A DNA stretch of 64,000 nucleotides from NCBI RefSeq assembly GCF_014651115.1, contig NZ_BMWG01000003.1, positions 19,675 to 83,674 on the forward strand. Direction: 5' to 3'. The stretch comes from Streptomyces inusitatus (GTDB taxonomy: Bacteria > Actinomycetota > Actinomycetes > Streptomycetales > Streptomycetaceae). The position numbers and the translations under genes were made by a program. Under the pieces are notes generated by a model. It had not been told where the DNA came from. It made no database searches and saw only the letters and a program-made list of their open reading frames with translations. Positions 49,749 through 57,898 of this stretch are shown here, piece by piece (position 1 is the first letter of the stretch; each line of letters opens with the position of its first letter).

Positions 49749-50687
49749 TCAGCCTTCCCAGCAGGCGACCGCCGCGACCGCGGGGGTGGCTTCGGCCTCG
49801 GCGATGATCTCGGCCATGGAGACGTCGAGGCGGAACCGGTGCCCGATCTTCGCTTCCACCGCGGCGTAGCGGGCTGCCTTCTTCGGCTGGAGCTGGGCGG
49901 CGCGGACGAGCGCCGACCGCGAGGCGAGGACACAGAATACGCAGGACAGGCGGGGCATCCCGGCCTGGTAGGCGTCGTGGACGCGGAGCCCGGATTCCCG
50001 CACGGTGCGCCAGACGTCGTCGGTCGACCAGGAGTGCACCGGCAGCCAGGTGTCGACGTGCCGGAGGCTGTTCGACGCGCCGTGGCCGGTGCGGGCGTGC
50101 TTCGGCACCGGCAGCTTCTTCGCCTTGTACGGCTCGGCGATCGCGCGTCGCCGGCGGCACTCCCGGCAGGGGCACGTCCACGCGCCGTCGTGGGTGAAGG
50201 CGATCAGCTTGCGGCGGGCCGGGGACTCGTCGGCTCGCAGTCCCATGACGTTGAGGATGCGGACCTGGCCGGTGTGCCCGGCCGCCTCCAGCTCGCGGAC
50301 CAGGGCGGTGAACAGCCGCCGCACGGGGCCACGCTTGAAATCGGATGTGCACCAACGGTTCTCGGCGTCGGGGAACATGCCGCGCTCCTCGATCCGCTCG
50401 ATCAGGCCCGAGCCTGTGCGGGCGACGACCTCGAAGCGGAGGCCGTACGCAGCGGCGTGCTCGGCGGCCAGGTCGCGGGTGCCTTCCCACTCGGCGTCGC
50501 CGAGGTCGGCGTGGACGACGACGATCCGGTCCGTGACGCCGGCGGCCTCCGCGTGCGCCAGCAGCTCGACGAGCATGGCGATGCTGTCCTTGCCTCCGGA
50601 GAGGTTCGCCACGATCCGGTGATATGAGGCGAGGTCGGGCACCTCGGGGCCGAAGCCCGGGAGGTCGAGGGCGAGCTGACCGGCCAT
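49749..50687 (-). CDS. PP-loop ATPase, PAPS reductase / DndC-like
   Basis: A 312-aa protein with the PP-loop motif NLSGGKDSIAML (residues ~28-39), then VVVHADLGDAEWEGT and RWCTSDFKRGPVRRLF. Two cysteine motifs follow (CPCREC and LSCVFC), which could hold an iron-sulfur cluster or zinc. The family includes PAPS reductases and DndC, which activates sulfur for DNA phosphorothioation. In phages such genes are common, with unproven roles in DNA modification or sulfur transfer. ATG 50687. Confidence 0.85.
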   Translation of the reverse strand: MAGQLALDLPGFGPEVPDLASYHRIVANLSGGKDSIAMLVELLAHAEAAGVTDRIVVVHADLGDAEWEGTRDLAAEHAAAYGLRFEVVARTGSGLIERIEERGMFPDAENRWCTSDFKRGPVRRLFTALVRELEAAGHTGQVRILNVMGLRADESPARRKLIAFTHDGAWTCPCRECRRRRAIAEPYKAKKLPVPKHARTGHGASNSLRHVDTWLPVHSWSTDDVWRTVRESGLRVHDAYQAGMPRLSCVFCVLASRSALVRAAQLQPKKAARYAAVEAKIGHRFRLDVSMAEIIAEAEATPAVAAVACWEG

Positions 50688-50815
50688 TTCGGGGCCTTCC
50701 TGGTCGGGTGGGGGGCGGGGATGTCCGCCCGGGTGGCGTCTTGGGTGGGGTTGTGGCCGCCTCGTTTCCGCCCGGTGGGGGGTGGTGAGGCTCGGCCGGT
50801 TCAGGACTTAGGACC

Positions 50816-50854
50816 CCTTGTGGGGCCGTGACCGGTGGTCGCGGCCCCACAAGG
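50816..50854 (-). terminator. Strong hairpin upstream of the PP-loop gene
   Basis: A perfect 13-bp stem CCTTGTGGGGCCG / CGGCCCCACAAGG with a 13-nt loop between the stop at 50865 and the start at 50687. No T run. Confidence 0.7.
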
Positions 50855-50864
50855 TGGGCGGGGT

Positions 50865-51521
50865 TCAGTCGTTGAGGCCGCTGCACGGCCAGCACATGCT
50901 GAGCGCGTGCCTCGCGTACACCTCGGCGTCGATCTGGTTCTCGAACCGGTAGGCGTCCTCGGGGTCGTGGCCGCACCGGTCGTGGAACACGCCGACCTGC
51001 GTGGTCCGCAGGGTGACCGAGTCGTCCGCGCGGATGTCGTAGGGCTCGCCGCCGTCGACGTCGTTCACGGCGTACCGGGCCGGTCCGGTCTCGCTCGGCT
51101 GGATCTGGCGGAGGATGCCGATCGCCTGCGGGGAGAGGACCAGGGTCACCGCGCCGGTGACCTCGACCGCGAACGGGGGGACGGGCTCCAGACCGAGGAC
51201 CTTCACGCGCTTCTCGGCGATGTCCGCCGCGCGCTCGCGGCGCTTGCGGGCGATCTCTAGCAGGGCCAAGCCGACCGCGGCCCGCCGGGTGGGGCCAGTG
51301 CCCCAGACGCGCCGGTTGCCGTTGACGTCCCGCACTTCCCACTCGCCGTACGAGCGGTACGTGGCCATCTCCCAGTCGGTGACGTTGGTGTGGGCCGGGG
51401 TGTCCGCCGGGAAGCTCCCGGGGACGGTGAACAGGTGGCCAACCCGGCCGAAGGGCAGGTGCGCGGCGAAACGGTCCGGGCCATACGGGCGGAACTGGAC
51501 GAAGGGGAGTTCGTGGGTCAT
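50865..51521 (-). CDS. Early hypothetical protein
   Basis: A 218-aa soluble protein with no recognised domain. It opens MTHELPFVQFRPYGPDRFAA, then has a beta-rich middle with YRSYGEWEVRDVNGNRRVWG. The last 50 residues carry CGHDPEDAYRFENQIDAEVYARHALSMCWPC, a possible metal site. It belongs to the leftward early series and is separated from both neighbours by hairpins. Confidence 0.65.
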   Translation of the reverse strand: MTHELPFVQFRPYGPDRFAAHLPFGRVGHLFTVPGSFPADTPAHTNVTDWEMATYRSYGEWEVRDVNGNRRVWGTGPTRRAAVGLALLEIARKRRERAADIAEKRVKVLGLEPVPPFAVEVTGAVTLVLSPQAIGILRQIQPSETGPARYAVNDVDGGEPYDIRADDSVTLRTTQVGVFHDRCGHDPEDAYRFENQIDAEVYARHALSMCWPCSGLND

Positions 51522-51561
51522 GGTGGGGTCCTTCCTTCGCGTTTCGGGTGGTGGAGGAGGT

Positions 51562-51599
51562 GCGCCGGGCGGGTTGCTATGCGGGTGTCCGCCCGGCGC
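51562..51599 (-). terminator. Intercistronic hairpin (early region)
   Basis: An 11-bp stem GCGCCGGGCGG / CCGCCCGGCGC with a 16-nt loop, between the stop at 51616 and the start at 51521. No T run, so it may be a processing or attenuation structure rather than a full stop. Confidence 0.6.
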
Positions 51600-51615
51600 G
51601 GCCGTGCTCGGGGTG

Positions 51616-52527
51616 CTACGGGCGCGGCAGGGTGATCTCGCTGGTGTCGTCGTGGCCGGGGATGCGCTCCATACCGGCCGGGTCGAGGAGCAGGTTCGCC
51701 AGGCGCTCGACCTCGCTGATCGCGGGGTCCGGCAGGCCGATCGGGCTCGCGGGGGCGTACCAGATCGTCCGCCGGTTCTCGTCGAGGACAGCCCGCAGGG
51801 TGCCGTCCGCCGCGTCCAGCGTCAGGAACGCCGCGTCGGGCAGGTGCGGGCGGACCTTGGCGGCGATGCTGTCGAGGGTCTGGGGGGCGAGGGGCAGCGG
51901 CGTCTCGTGGTGGTCGGCGTGGACGGCGGTGAACACCGCGTTCACGACCGCGTTGGTGTCGGCCGCCAGGTCGGTGTCCTCCGAGACGTACAGGTCGGTT
52001 CGGACGCTGCTGTCGCTGCCGGTCGAGTAGAACTCGGCCTTCCAGCCTTTGTGCTCGTCGGCCAGGCCGCCGATCCGGGTGGTGATCCGGTCGGTGATCC
52101 AGATCTCCGCGCCGCAGGGCAGGTCGACGATCGCCCAGGTGTCGGCCACTTCGCCGTCGACATCGGTGTCGATCCCGGCGGCCTTCAGTGCGCGCCGCAG
52201 GGCCTCGCCGGCGGTGGCGGGCGTGGGCTCCTCCGGGCCCAGGTTCTCCGTCTGGCTGTCGGCCGTCAGGTCGTAGTCGTCCAGGCCGGACTGGTCGCGC
52301 ATCGCGGCCAGCAGCCGGTTCACGGCCGCGCGGGGCGTGGCCGCCCATTCGGTGTGGACCGAGCCGAAGGCGTCCATGGCGTCGACGCCCAGCTCTTCGA
52401 GGACCGCCGCCCGACGGCCGGGGTTGGTCGGGGCGGGGGCGATGTCCCACAGGGTGTAGCCGGTGCCCTGGTCCTGGCCGACGATGATGAACTCGACGCT
52501 CTCGGTGGTGGTGGTCTGGATGCTCAC
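51616..52527 (-). CDS. Early hypothetical protein
   Basis: A 303-aa acidic soluble protein. It begins MSIQTTTTESVEFIIVGQDQ and has alternating beta and helical parts, including EIWITDRITTRIGGLADEHKGW and APQTLDSIAAKVRPHLPDAA. I find no catalytic motif or relation to a known family. Its composition and low cysteine content contrast with the late proteins. ATG 52527 follows GGAGGAACGC. Confidence 0.65.
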   Translation of the reverse strand: MSIQTTTTESVEFIIVGQDQGTGYTLWDIAPAPTNPGRRAAVLEELGVDAMDAFGSVHTEWAATPRAAVNRLLAAMRDQSGLDDYDLTADSQTENLGPEEPTPATAGEALRRALKAAGIDTDVDGEVADTWAIVDLPCGAEIWITDRITTRIGGLADEHKGWKAEFYSTGSDSSVRTDLYVSEDTDLAADTNAVVNAVFTAVHADHHETPLPLAPQTLDSIAAKVRPHLPDAAFLTLDAADGTLRAVLDENRRTIWYAPASPIGLPDPAISEVERLANLLLDPAGMERIPGHDDTSEITLPRP

Positions 52528-52608
52528 GCGTTCCTCCTGTGATCTGAAAGGGGGGGTACGGTGGGCCTCACGCCTGGTCGGGCTGTGAGGCCCCTCGGTT
52601 GGGCGTTT

Positions 52609-52652
52609 GCGGCCAGCGGGATTCCCAGTGCTTACGCGCCCCCGCTGGCCGC
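52609..52652 (-). terminator. Intercistronic hairpin (early region)
   Basis: A 12-bp stem GCGGCCAGCGGG / CCCGCTGGCCGC with a 20-nt loop, between the stop at 52660 and the start at 52527. Confidence 0.6.
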
Positions 52653-52659
52653 GCCCGCG

Positions 52660-52899
52660 TCAGTTGCGGGTGGTCACGATGGACTGCGGGGTGCGCCCGG
52701 GGACCTGCGCCCAGACGGTCTCGGCGTTCTTGATGACGCTGGCGGCCGGGATGCTCTCGGTCCAGCGCAGGATGGTCTTCCGGTTGCCGCGCTCGGTGAT
52801 CTCGGAGCTGACGACCTCGGCGAGGTGGAAGGTGCCGATGGTGGCGACCTCGGTGCCGACGGCCAGGGCGGTGAGGACCGGGGTGGTGGTGGCGGGCAT
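52660..52899 (-). CDS. Small early protein, first in its promoter unit
   Basis: A 79-aa protein MPATTTPVLTALAVGTEVAT followed by EVVSSEITERGNRKTILRWTES, likely a small beta barrel. ATG 52899 follows GGAGGCCACC. The ParB-like gene at 60043 begins with the same five residues (MPATTT) after a similar ribosome site, so the leader and start region may be shared by duplication. It is directly downstream of a promoter cassette. Confidence 0.65.
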   Translation of the reverse strand: MPATTTPVLTALAVGTEVATIGTFHLAEVVSSEITERGNRKTILRWTESIPAASVIKNAETVWAQVPGRTPQSIVTTRN

Positions 52900-52923
52900 G
52901 GTGGCCTCCATGGGGAGCGACTG

Positions 52924-53006
52924 TAGTGGTTAGTCACTATGTCTAACGCTGGTCTCCCCAGGGGGCACCGGGGAGACCCGAGGAAATCGCAGGAAATCGC
53001 AGGTCA
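52924..53006 (-). promoter_or_regulatory. Early promoter cassette 1
   Basis: Read leftward: TGACCTGC (53006-52999, including the upstream stop codon), a 9-bp hairpin GGTCTCCCC / GGGGAGACC (52951-52978), then GCGTTAGACATAGTGACTA with the dyad TAGTG-N6-CACTA at 52924-52939. ATAGTG fits a -10 box, so a protein on the dyad would cover the promoter. Confidence 0.78.
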
Positions 53007-54761
53007 GGCGGCCATGGTCAGGGAGAGCGGACCTCGCCCCTCCGCGAACCGGGGCAGTTCCTCGCCCGTGATCGCCTCGTACAGCGCGCAGTACAGGTTC
53101 TCGGCGACCCCGGGGGTGACCGCATTGCCGAGCTGGCGCACCTGGTGCCGCTTCGATCCCATGACCTTGTAGCCCGCCCGGAAAGCCATCGCCCTCTTGA
53201 TCTCGTGCGGCTGGAGCATCCGGAACAGGACCTCGTCGATGCTGAACTCGCGGGCGCCCGCGACCAGGGCGTACCGGTCGCGGGTCGGGAGGGCACCGAT
53301 CGGATGGCTGACCGGCCGGGCCTGGCCGTTGCCGTAGTACGGGACGAGCAGGTGATCCGGGGCGGTCACCAGGCCGTGATGGTTCCCGCCGGCCGACACG
53401 GTGTGGAGCGGGGAGCTGATGTGCCGCGCCTTCTCCTTGTCGCCGCCGCCCCGCATCGGGATCACGAAGGGCGGCAGGTATGCGAGGGCAGTCTCCAGGC
53501 GGGCCGTCTGGGTGCGCAGCGGGTCGTCCACGCTCATCGGCTTCTTGCCGTCGCGGCCTTCACAGGGGACGAGGATGGGCGGGATCACGATGCCGTCGGT
53601 CTCGACCGTCGTGCGGGTCGACATCGGCCGGTCGAGGGTGACGGCCTTGTCCCTCCACGTCCCGCCGGTCGGGACGAGGAGCGGCCCGGCCTGGGTGAAC
53701 TGCGGGGTGTCGTCGAGTCCGCCGAACAGCGAGCCCTGGTCGTCGTCCGCCGCCTCCGCTCCCCAGCCCCAGTACTGGGCGAACCCTGCGCGGGTCCGGG
53801 CGATCGTGGCCGGGGCCAGGCCCTCGGGGCAGTCGTCGGTCTTCGGGCGGTCGCCGATCGGCGTTCCGGGGAGCGACCAGTCGATCGCGGCAGCTGCGGG
53901 GAGCACCATGGGCTCGACGATCGCGCGGCAGCTCTTGCGGGGGCACCGGTAGTCGTAGCTCTGGCGGTACCGGCCCATGTCCTTGCCGGGCTTGCGGAAG
54001 ACCTGGATGGCCTCGACCTTCTCGTCGCAGTTGAAGCAGAACGCTTCGGGGCGCAGGATCCACTTGTCCCACTGGGGCGTGCGGCCGAGGCTCCTGTGCC
54101 AGTAGGCGACGTACAGCCGGTCGCGGCTCTGCGGGATGTGGTCGAGGCTGCGCGGGTCGACGTGCATGCTGTTGATCGCGCAGACCTTGGTCTCGTAGCC
54201 CATCTTGTCGAACTCGGCCATCCACCGGTCCCAGTCGTCCCAGTCGCGGCAGTCGATGACATTCTCGACGACGCCCGCCTTGACCAGGCCGCCCCTGGCG
54301 ATCACGCCGCGCAGGTACATGGGGACTTCTTCCATCAGGGCGCGCGAGCGCTCCTCGGCCGCCCGCCGCTCCTTGTCGGTCTTGAACTCGGGCTCGTCGA
54401 AGTCGATCTGACCCTGGAGCGTCTTGTCGAAGTCGCGCTTCACGCCCCGGGCCGCCGACCACTTCGGGCACTCCGGGGAGGCCCAGAAGATGTCGCAGAC
54501 CGGCCACTTCTCGACCGGGGCCCGGCGAATGTCGCCCTTCCAGACCTCGCACAGCGGGTTGTTCCAGGCGTGCGTGGCGAGGGCCACGTCCCAGTGGTTC
54601 GCGGCCCGGGTGACCCTCACGTTGGGGACCGCGTCCGCGCCCTGCGTGTCGCCGCCCGCGCCGCAGAACCAGCTCATGACGGTCAGCTCGGAGCCGTCGT
54701 GCTTGTACGTGGACGCGGAGCCGGCCGCCCAGGCGATGGTGGTGGAGTCGATGTAGGGCAA
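53004..54761 (-). CDS. DNA (cytosine-5) methyltransferase
   Basis: A protein of about 585 aa. Motif I SWFCGAGGDTQGAD (residues ~29-42), motif IV with the catalytic cysteine as ASPECPKWSAA (in place of the usual PPCQ), motif VI VVENVIDC (ENV conserved), motif VIII-like SRDRLYVAYW, and the C-terminal QVRQLGNAVTPGVAENL (motif X). A zinc-ribbon-like insert (CFNCDEKV, CPRKSC) lies near 240-290. It methylates cytosine in DNA, probably shielding phage DNA from restriction. TTG 54761 follows GAGGAG; an in-frame start at 54839 lies inside the leader. Confidence 0.87.
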   Translation of the reverse strand: MPYIDSTTIAWAAGSASTYKHDGSELTVMSWFCGAGGDTQGADAVPNVRVTRAANHWDVALATHAWNNPLCEVWKGDIRRAPVEKWPVCDIFWASPECPKWSAARGVKRDFDKTLQGQIDFDEPEFKTDKERRAAEERSRALMEEVPMYLRGVIARGGLVKAGVVENVIDCRDWDDWDRWMAEFDKMGYETKVCAINSMHVDPRSLDHIPQSRDRLYVAYWHRSLGRTPQWDKWILRPEAFCFNCDEKVEAIQVFRKPGKDMGRYRQSYDYRCPRKSCRAIVEPMVLPAAAAIDWSLPGTPIGDRPKTDDCPEGLAPATIARTRAGFAQYWGWGAEAADDDQGSLFGGLDDTPQFTQAGPLLVPTGGTWRDKAVTLDRPMSTRTTVETDGIVIPPILVPCEGRDGKKPMSVDDPLRTQTARLETALAYLPPFVIPMRGGGDKEKARHISSPLHTVSAGGNHHGLVTAPDHLLVPYYGNGQARPVSHPIGALPTRDRYALVAGAREFSIDEVLFRMLQPHEIKRAMAFRAGYKVMGSKRHQVRQLGNAVTPGVAENLYCALYEAITGEELPRFAEGRGPLSLTMAA

Positions 54762-54790
54762 GGGGGGGCTCCTCGTGAGGCTGTCAGTTG

Positions 54791-54831
54791 CGGCCGGGTG
54801 GGCGGGATTCCCGCCCTCGCCCATCCGGCCG
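54791..54831 (-). terminator. Leader hairpin before the cytosine methyltransferase gene
   Basis: CGGCCGG / CCGGCCG outer stem with an inner GGGCGGGATTCCCGCCC part. It lies between promoter cassette 2 and the TTG start, so it would be in the 5' leader, where it could attenuate or stabilise the mRNA. The same inner sequence recurs at 55400 and 56975. Confidence 0.55.
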
Positions 54832-54852
54832 GGGGGCACGTGTTTGGGTGGT

Positions 54853-54945
54853 TGGTTGATCTACAACCATCATACCCAAGTGTGCTTAGGGTAATCGTGT
54901 TGTGATTCCTTTTTCACCAAAGGAACCGCAAAGAACCGCAGGTCA
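54853..54945 (-). promoter_or_regulatory. Early promoter cassette 2, variant operator
   Basis: It has the same TGACCTGC start (54945-54938) and a hairpin-like TTCCTTT / AAAGGAA. The usual dyad is replaced by TGGTTG-N5-CAACCA (54853-54869), next to TATGAT, a good -10 box. The region is markedly more AT-rich than its surroundings. A different operator specificity is suggested for the methyltransferase gene. Confidence 0.68.
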
Positions 54946-55362
54946 GTACCGCTGCCTCGGGAACCGGAGCAGCGGCTGCCGCTTCATCTGCGGCGGGATC
55001 ACCGGGTTCAGGCGCTCGTCGAGCAGATACCAGCACCAGTCGAACCCGCCGATCGCGTACCGGCCGGCGGCGTTGGGCTGGCAGACCTCGACGGCCTCCT
55101 GACGCTTCTCGCCGCCCAGGAACATCCAGCAGATGTTCAGCACGACCGCGCAGCCCGCGCCGTCGAGCTGGCCGGCGAGGACGTGCACGGTGTCCACCGA
55201 GCCGTGTCCGTGCTCGGCGGCCTCGGCCTGGGTGTCGTCCGCGATGCGCTGGACGGTGTCGAGGTCGAACCAGGGCCGCACGTACCCGTCCTGGGTGTCG
55301 GCGGGGTCGATCCAGGCCGGGTAGCGGTCGCGGTCGTTCGCGCAGACCATGACTTCGATCAT
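54943..55362 (-). CDS. Early hypothetical protein, paralogue of the 56001-56936 product
   Basis: A 139-aa protein sharing a pattern with the gene at 56001: VDTVHVLAGQL here and VDTIHVIDGRA there, then VVLNICWMFL / VVIQICWMYA and RYAIGGFDWCWYL / RYSIGGWERAWHF. This points to an old duplication of a tryptophan-rich module. Start ATG 55362; stop TGA lies within a TGACCTGC octamer. Function unknown. Confidence 0.68.
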   Translation of the reverse strand: MIEVMVCANDRDRYPAWIDPADTQDGYVRPWFDLDTVQRIADDTQAEAAEHGHGSVDTVHVLAGQLDGAGCAVVLNICWMFLGGEKRQEAVEVCQPNAAGRYAIGGFDWCWYLLDERLNPVIPPQMKRQPLLRFPRQRY

Positions 55363-55399
55363 CGGTTCCTCCGTGAGGTCTTCTCGGTCGGGCAGGGGG

Positions 55400-55446
55400 C
55401 GGCCCCGGGGCGGGCGGGATTCCCGCCCTCGCCCGTCCCGGGGCCG
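55400..55446 (-). terminator. Intercistronic hairpin (early region)
   Basis: CGGCCCCGGG / CCCGGGGCCG with an inner GGCGGGATTCCCGCC stem, between the stop at 55457 and the start at 55362. It is closely similar to the hairpins at 54791 and 56975. Confidence 0.62.
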
Positions 55447-55456
55447 TGAGGGGTGG

Positions 55457-55918
55457 TCAGTCGATGGGGAGGGCCGCCGCCTTGGCGAGGTCGAGGCGGT
55501 AGGCGGGGCAGCCGTCGCGGTCGAGCGCTTCGGTGCACAGCGGGTGCCAGACATCCCGGTTGCTGTCGTCGAGGTACGACGTCCACTCGTTCATCCCAGA
55601 CACCGACCAGCTGGCCTCGCGCTCGCCGATGGCCTCGGCGAAGGTGTGCTGTTCGCCGGCGGCCGTCCAGTACCAGCCCGTGGCTTGCAGCGAGCCGTCG
55701 GCCGTCTCCGTCAGCTCGACGCCCGCCGCGTCGAACGCGGCTTCGTGGTCGTGGCCGGTGAGGATGTCCCGTACGGCCGCCGCGGCGACCACGGCCATCA
55801 CCCGGCCGAGGCGGTAAGCCGCCTGGTGGCTGGCGTTCAGCGCGGTCTGGGCGGCGACGGACAGGGTGCCGCTGTCGGGGAGCGGGTAGGCGGGCCGGGT
55901 GGGGGGCTGGGTGGTCAT
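55457..55918 (-). CDS. Early hypothetical protein
   Basis: A 153-aa protein. It has an alanine-rich helical first half (HQAAYRLGRVMAVVAAAAV) and an acidic second half with WYWTAAGEQHTFAEAIGERE and NEWTSYLDDSNRDVWH. It starts with ATG 55918 (MTTQPPTRP), the same MTTQPT-type opening as the gene at 57781. Flanked by hairpins on both sides; no known domain. Confidence 0.64.
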   Translation of the reverse strand: MTTQPPTRPAYPLPDSGTLSVAAQTALNASHQAAYRLGRVMAVVAAAAVRDILTGHDHEAAFDAAGVELTETADGSLQATGWYWTAAGEQHTFAEAIGEREASWSVSGMNEWTSYLDDSNRDVWHPLCTEALDRDGCPAYRLDLAKAAALPID

Positions 55919-55956
55919 GTGACGTCCTCGTTTCTTCCGGTCGGGGTGGAGGGGGG

Positions 55957-55993
55957 CGGCCGGGACGGGCGCTGGTGCGCCTCGTCCCGGCCG
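55957..55993 (-). terminator. Intercistronic hairpin (early region)
   Basis: An 11-bp stem CGGCCGGGACG / CGTCCCGGCCG with a 15-nt loop between the stop at 56001 and the start at 55918. Confidence 0.62.
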
Positions 55994-56000
55994 CCGGGGG

Positions 56001-56936
56001 TCAGGAGGGGAAGACGATCCGGTACACGGTGCTGAAGGCCTCGTCCTCGACCCGGTGCCATCCGGCCTCGGTCAGCTCGCCGGGGCCGCTCGCGGTGTCC
56101 ACGGCCTGGCGCAGGATCTCGTCGGCCGCGCCGAGCGTCTCGGTGTCGAGCGGGCCGGTGTCGTCGGCCGTGTCGATCTCGGCCTCGCCGGCGAACACGG
56201 AGCAGATGTAGGGCTGGCCGGTGCCGGTCTCAATGAGCACCGATGTCGCTTCGGGGGCCAGGCGGTGAAGGGTCTCGGCAACTCGGCTGGCCGCGATCCG
56301 CATCGGGGCCGAGACCGGGGGCTGGTCGTCGCGCGAGCGGTCGCAGTCCTCGCAGGCCGGCTCGTGCCAGTCCGAGGCCGAGCCGCACACGCACCACCAG
56401 GACGCGAAGTGCCACGCCCGTTCCCAGCCGCCGATGCTGTACCGGCCGTCGCGGAGCGGAACGACGTTGGCGGCCGTGTCACTCTCATCGGCGTACATCC
56501 AGCAGATCTGGATGACGACCTGGCGGCGGGCTCCCCGGCCGCCGGGCGTCCGCTTGCGGGACGCCTTGCGGGTCCTGGCGTTGGCCCGGGTGATCTCGGT
56601 CGCCCCGGACTCGCCGCGGTTCAGTGCGCGCCAGTTGATCCGGACCGCGACCGCCAGGGGCGCGGTGTCGCCCTCGTCGTTGATCTCGTAGGTCAGGCCG
56701 CTGTCGATGATGTGGACGGTCTCCGCGCTGTCCGCGCGGCCGTCGATGACGTGGATGGTGTCGACGCTGTCGTACCCGTACTTGTCGGCCATCCGGAGGG
56801 TCTGCGCGGAGAGCTGCCGGGTGGCGTCGAGGGTGAAGGCGGGGGACAGCCAGCCGTTCCACCGGTTGTCGGGGGCGAGCTGGCAGTCGAGCGGGCCGAA
56901 CATGTCGTCGATCACGCGGGTGTCGATGATGCCCAT
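56001..56936 (-). CDS. Early hypothetical protein with CxC/CxxC cluster
   Basis: A 311-aa protein whose first part includes NRWNGWLSPAFTLDATRQLS and SVDTIHVIDGRADSAE. The middle has VVIQICWMYADESDTAANVV and the cysteine cluster WWCVCGSASDWHEPACEDC, a probable zinc site. The C-terminus ends in a helical piece (GAADEILRQAVDTA). Its middle resembles the shorter protein at 54943, so one may derive from the other by partial duplication. ATG 56936. Function unknown. Confidence 0.66.
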   Translation of the reverse strand: MGIIDTRVIDDMFGPLDCQLAPDNRWNGWLSPAFTLDATRQLSAQTLRMADKYGYDSVDTIHVIDGRADSAETVHIIDSGLTYEINDEGDTAPLAVAVRINWRALNRGESGATEITRANARTRKASRKRTPGGRGARRQVVIQICWMYADESDTAANVVPLRDGRYSIGGWERAWHFASWWCVCGSASDWHEPACEDCDRSRDDQPPVSAPMRIAASRVAETLHRLAPEATSVLIETGTGQPYICSVFAGEAEIDTADDTGPLDTETLGAADEILRQAVDTASGPGELTEAGWHRVEDEAFSTVYRIVFPS

Positions 56937-56974
56937 CAGGGCTCCTTCGGTTGTGAGGCCGGTTCGGTTGGCGA

Positions 56975-57012
56975 CCCGGACGGGCGGGGATTCCCGCCTC
57001 CGCCCGTCCGGG
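56975..57012 (-). terminator. Intercistronic hairpin (early region)
   Basis: CCCGGACGGGCGG paired with CCGCCCGTCCGGG around GGATTCCCGCCT, between the stop at 57022 and the start at 56936. It is similar in sequence to those at 54791 and 55400. Confidence 0.62.
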
Positions 57013-57021
57013 ACGGGGTTG

Positions 57022-57453
57022 CTAGAAGTCGAAGAGGGTGGGGTTGGGCCGCGCCGGCTGGGCTCCCAGCTCGGGGACCAGGTCGCCGGTGTGCTCGGTC
57101 CACCAGGCGGCGAGCATCGTTCGGTGGCACCACTGGCCGGGCTTGTTGAGCCGGTCGAAGCACAGGAGGACGGCCGGGGCGTCGAGGTCGAAGGCGCCCG
57201 CGATGGCGGTCAGCTCGTCGCGGATCGCGTCGACTCCGGCGGCCGTGAGCTGGCGCCGGTACTGGAACTCGTACGCGTCCGCCGCGAGGTTCGCACGGAC
57301 GAGGTTCCAGGACGGGGTGACCAGCCGGGCGTGCCCGCCGAGCTGGTACGAGAGCGAGAAGCGCGGGTGGCCGGCCGTCGTGCGGACTGGGGTGCCCATG
57401 TGCGGGGCGAACTCCTGGAACGTGCACGTGGCGAGTCGCAGAGCGTCGCTCAT
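57022..57453 (-). CDS. DUF488-like protein
   Basis: A 143-aa protein resembling DUF488: AVLLCFDRLNKPGQWCHRTMLAAWW carries the typical C...CHR-x-x-L-A signature, and the N-terminus has beta strands ending in SLSYQLGG. DUF488 proteins are small, of unknown activity, and sometimes accompany nucleic-acid modification genes. ATG 57453. It stands alone between hairpins in the early region. Confidence 0.74.
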   Translation of the reverse strand: MSDALRLATCTFQEFAPHMGTPVRTTAGHPRFSLSYQLGGHARLVTPSWNLVRANLAADAYEFQYRRQLTAAGVDAIRDELTAIAGAFDLDAPAVLLCFDRLNKPGQWCHRTMLAAWWTEHTGDLVPELGAQPARPNPTLFDF

Positions 57454-57481
57454 GCTGCTGTGTCCCTTCTGGGTGGGGTGG

Positions 57482-57510
57482 TCCGGCCGGGCCCTGGTGG
57501 CCCGGCCGGA
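57482..57510 (-). terminator. Intercistronic hairpin (early region)
   Basis: A perfect 12-bp stem TCCGGCCGGGCC / GGCCCGGCCGGA with a 5-nt loop between the stop at 57524 and the start at 57453. Confidence 0.7.
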
Positions 57511-57523
57511 GGGGGTGCGGAGG

Positions 57524-57781
57524 CTAGCCCCGGCAGACGCAGGTCTCCTGGTTCCCGGGCTCGGTGCCGTAGGTCTGGCTGGCCTGGCGCAGGATCGCGG
57601 TGAGGGCCTGGCAGAGGTCCGAGTTGTCGTCGTGCCTGGCCTGGGCCGTGAGCTGGGCCCTCATCCACGGGATCAGGTAGCCCATGTCCCGCCCGGAGAC
57701 CTCCATGGGCTCGTCGGAGACGAACTCCGGCGGGAACGGGTTGTAGACGTAGTCGTCCTCGGGGGTGGGCTGGGTGGTCAT
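57524..57781 (-). CDS. Small early protein after a promoter cassette
   Basis: An 85-aa acidic protein (MTTQPTPEDDYVYNPFPPEF, then RDMGYLIPWMRAQLTAQARH) ending CVCRG. ATG 57781 lies 29 bp downstream of the dyad of cassette 3. The longer frame to 57832 would begin inside the promoter. No known domain. Confidence 0.63.
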   Translation of the reverse strand: MTTQPTPEDDYVYNPFPPEFVSDEPMEVSGRDMGYLIPWMRAQLTAQARHDDNSDLCQALTAILRQASQTYGTEPGNQETCVCRG

Positions 57782-57809
57782 GTGGATCTCCCTTGGGTGC
57801 CGAGTGGTG

Positions 57810-57893
57810 TAGTGGGTAGTCACTATTACCAACGCGTGAGGGGCCGCTGTGGTTCCGGGGAAACCCCCAGGTTTTCGGAGAAAGTGCAGGTCA
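57810..57893 (-). promoter_or_regulatory. Early promoter cassette 3
   Basis: Leftward: TGACCTGC (57893-57886), CCCCGGAACCACA, then GCGTTGGTAATAGTGACTA with the dyad TAGTG-N6-CACTA at 57810-57825. Here the octamer follows the upstream stop codon instead of containing it. Confidence 0.78.
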
Positions 57894-57898
57894 GCGAC

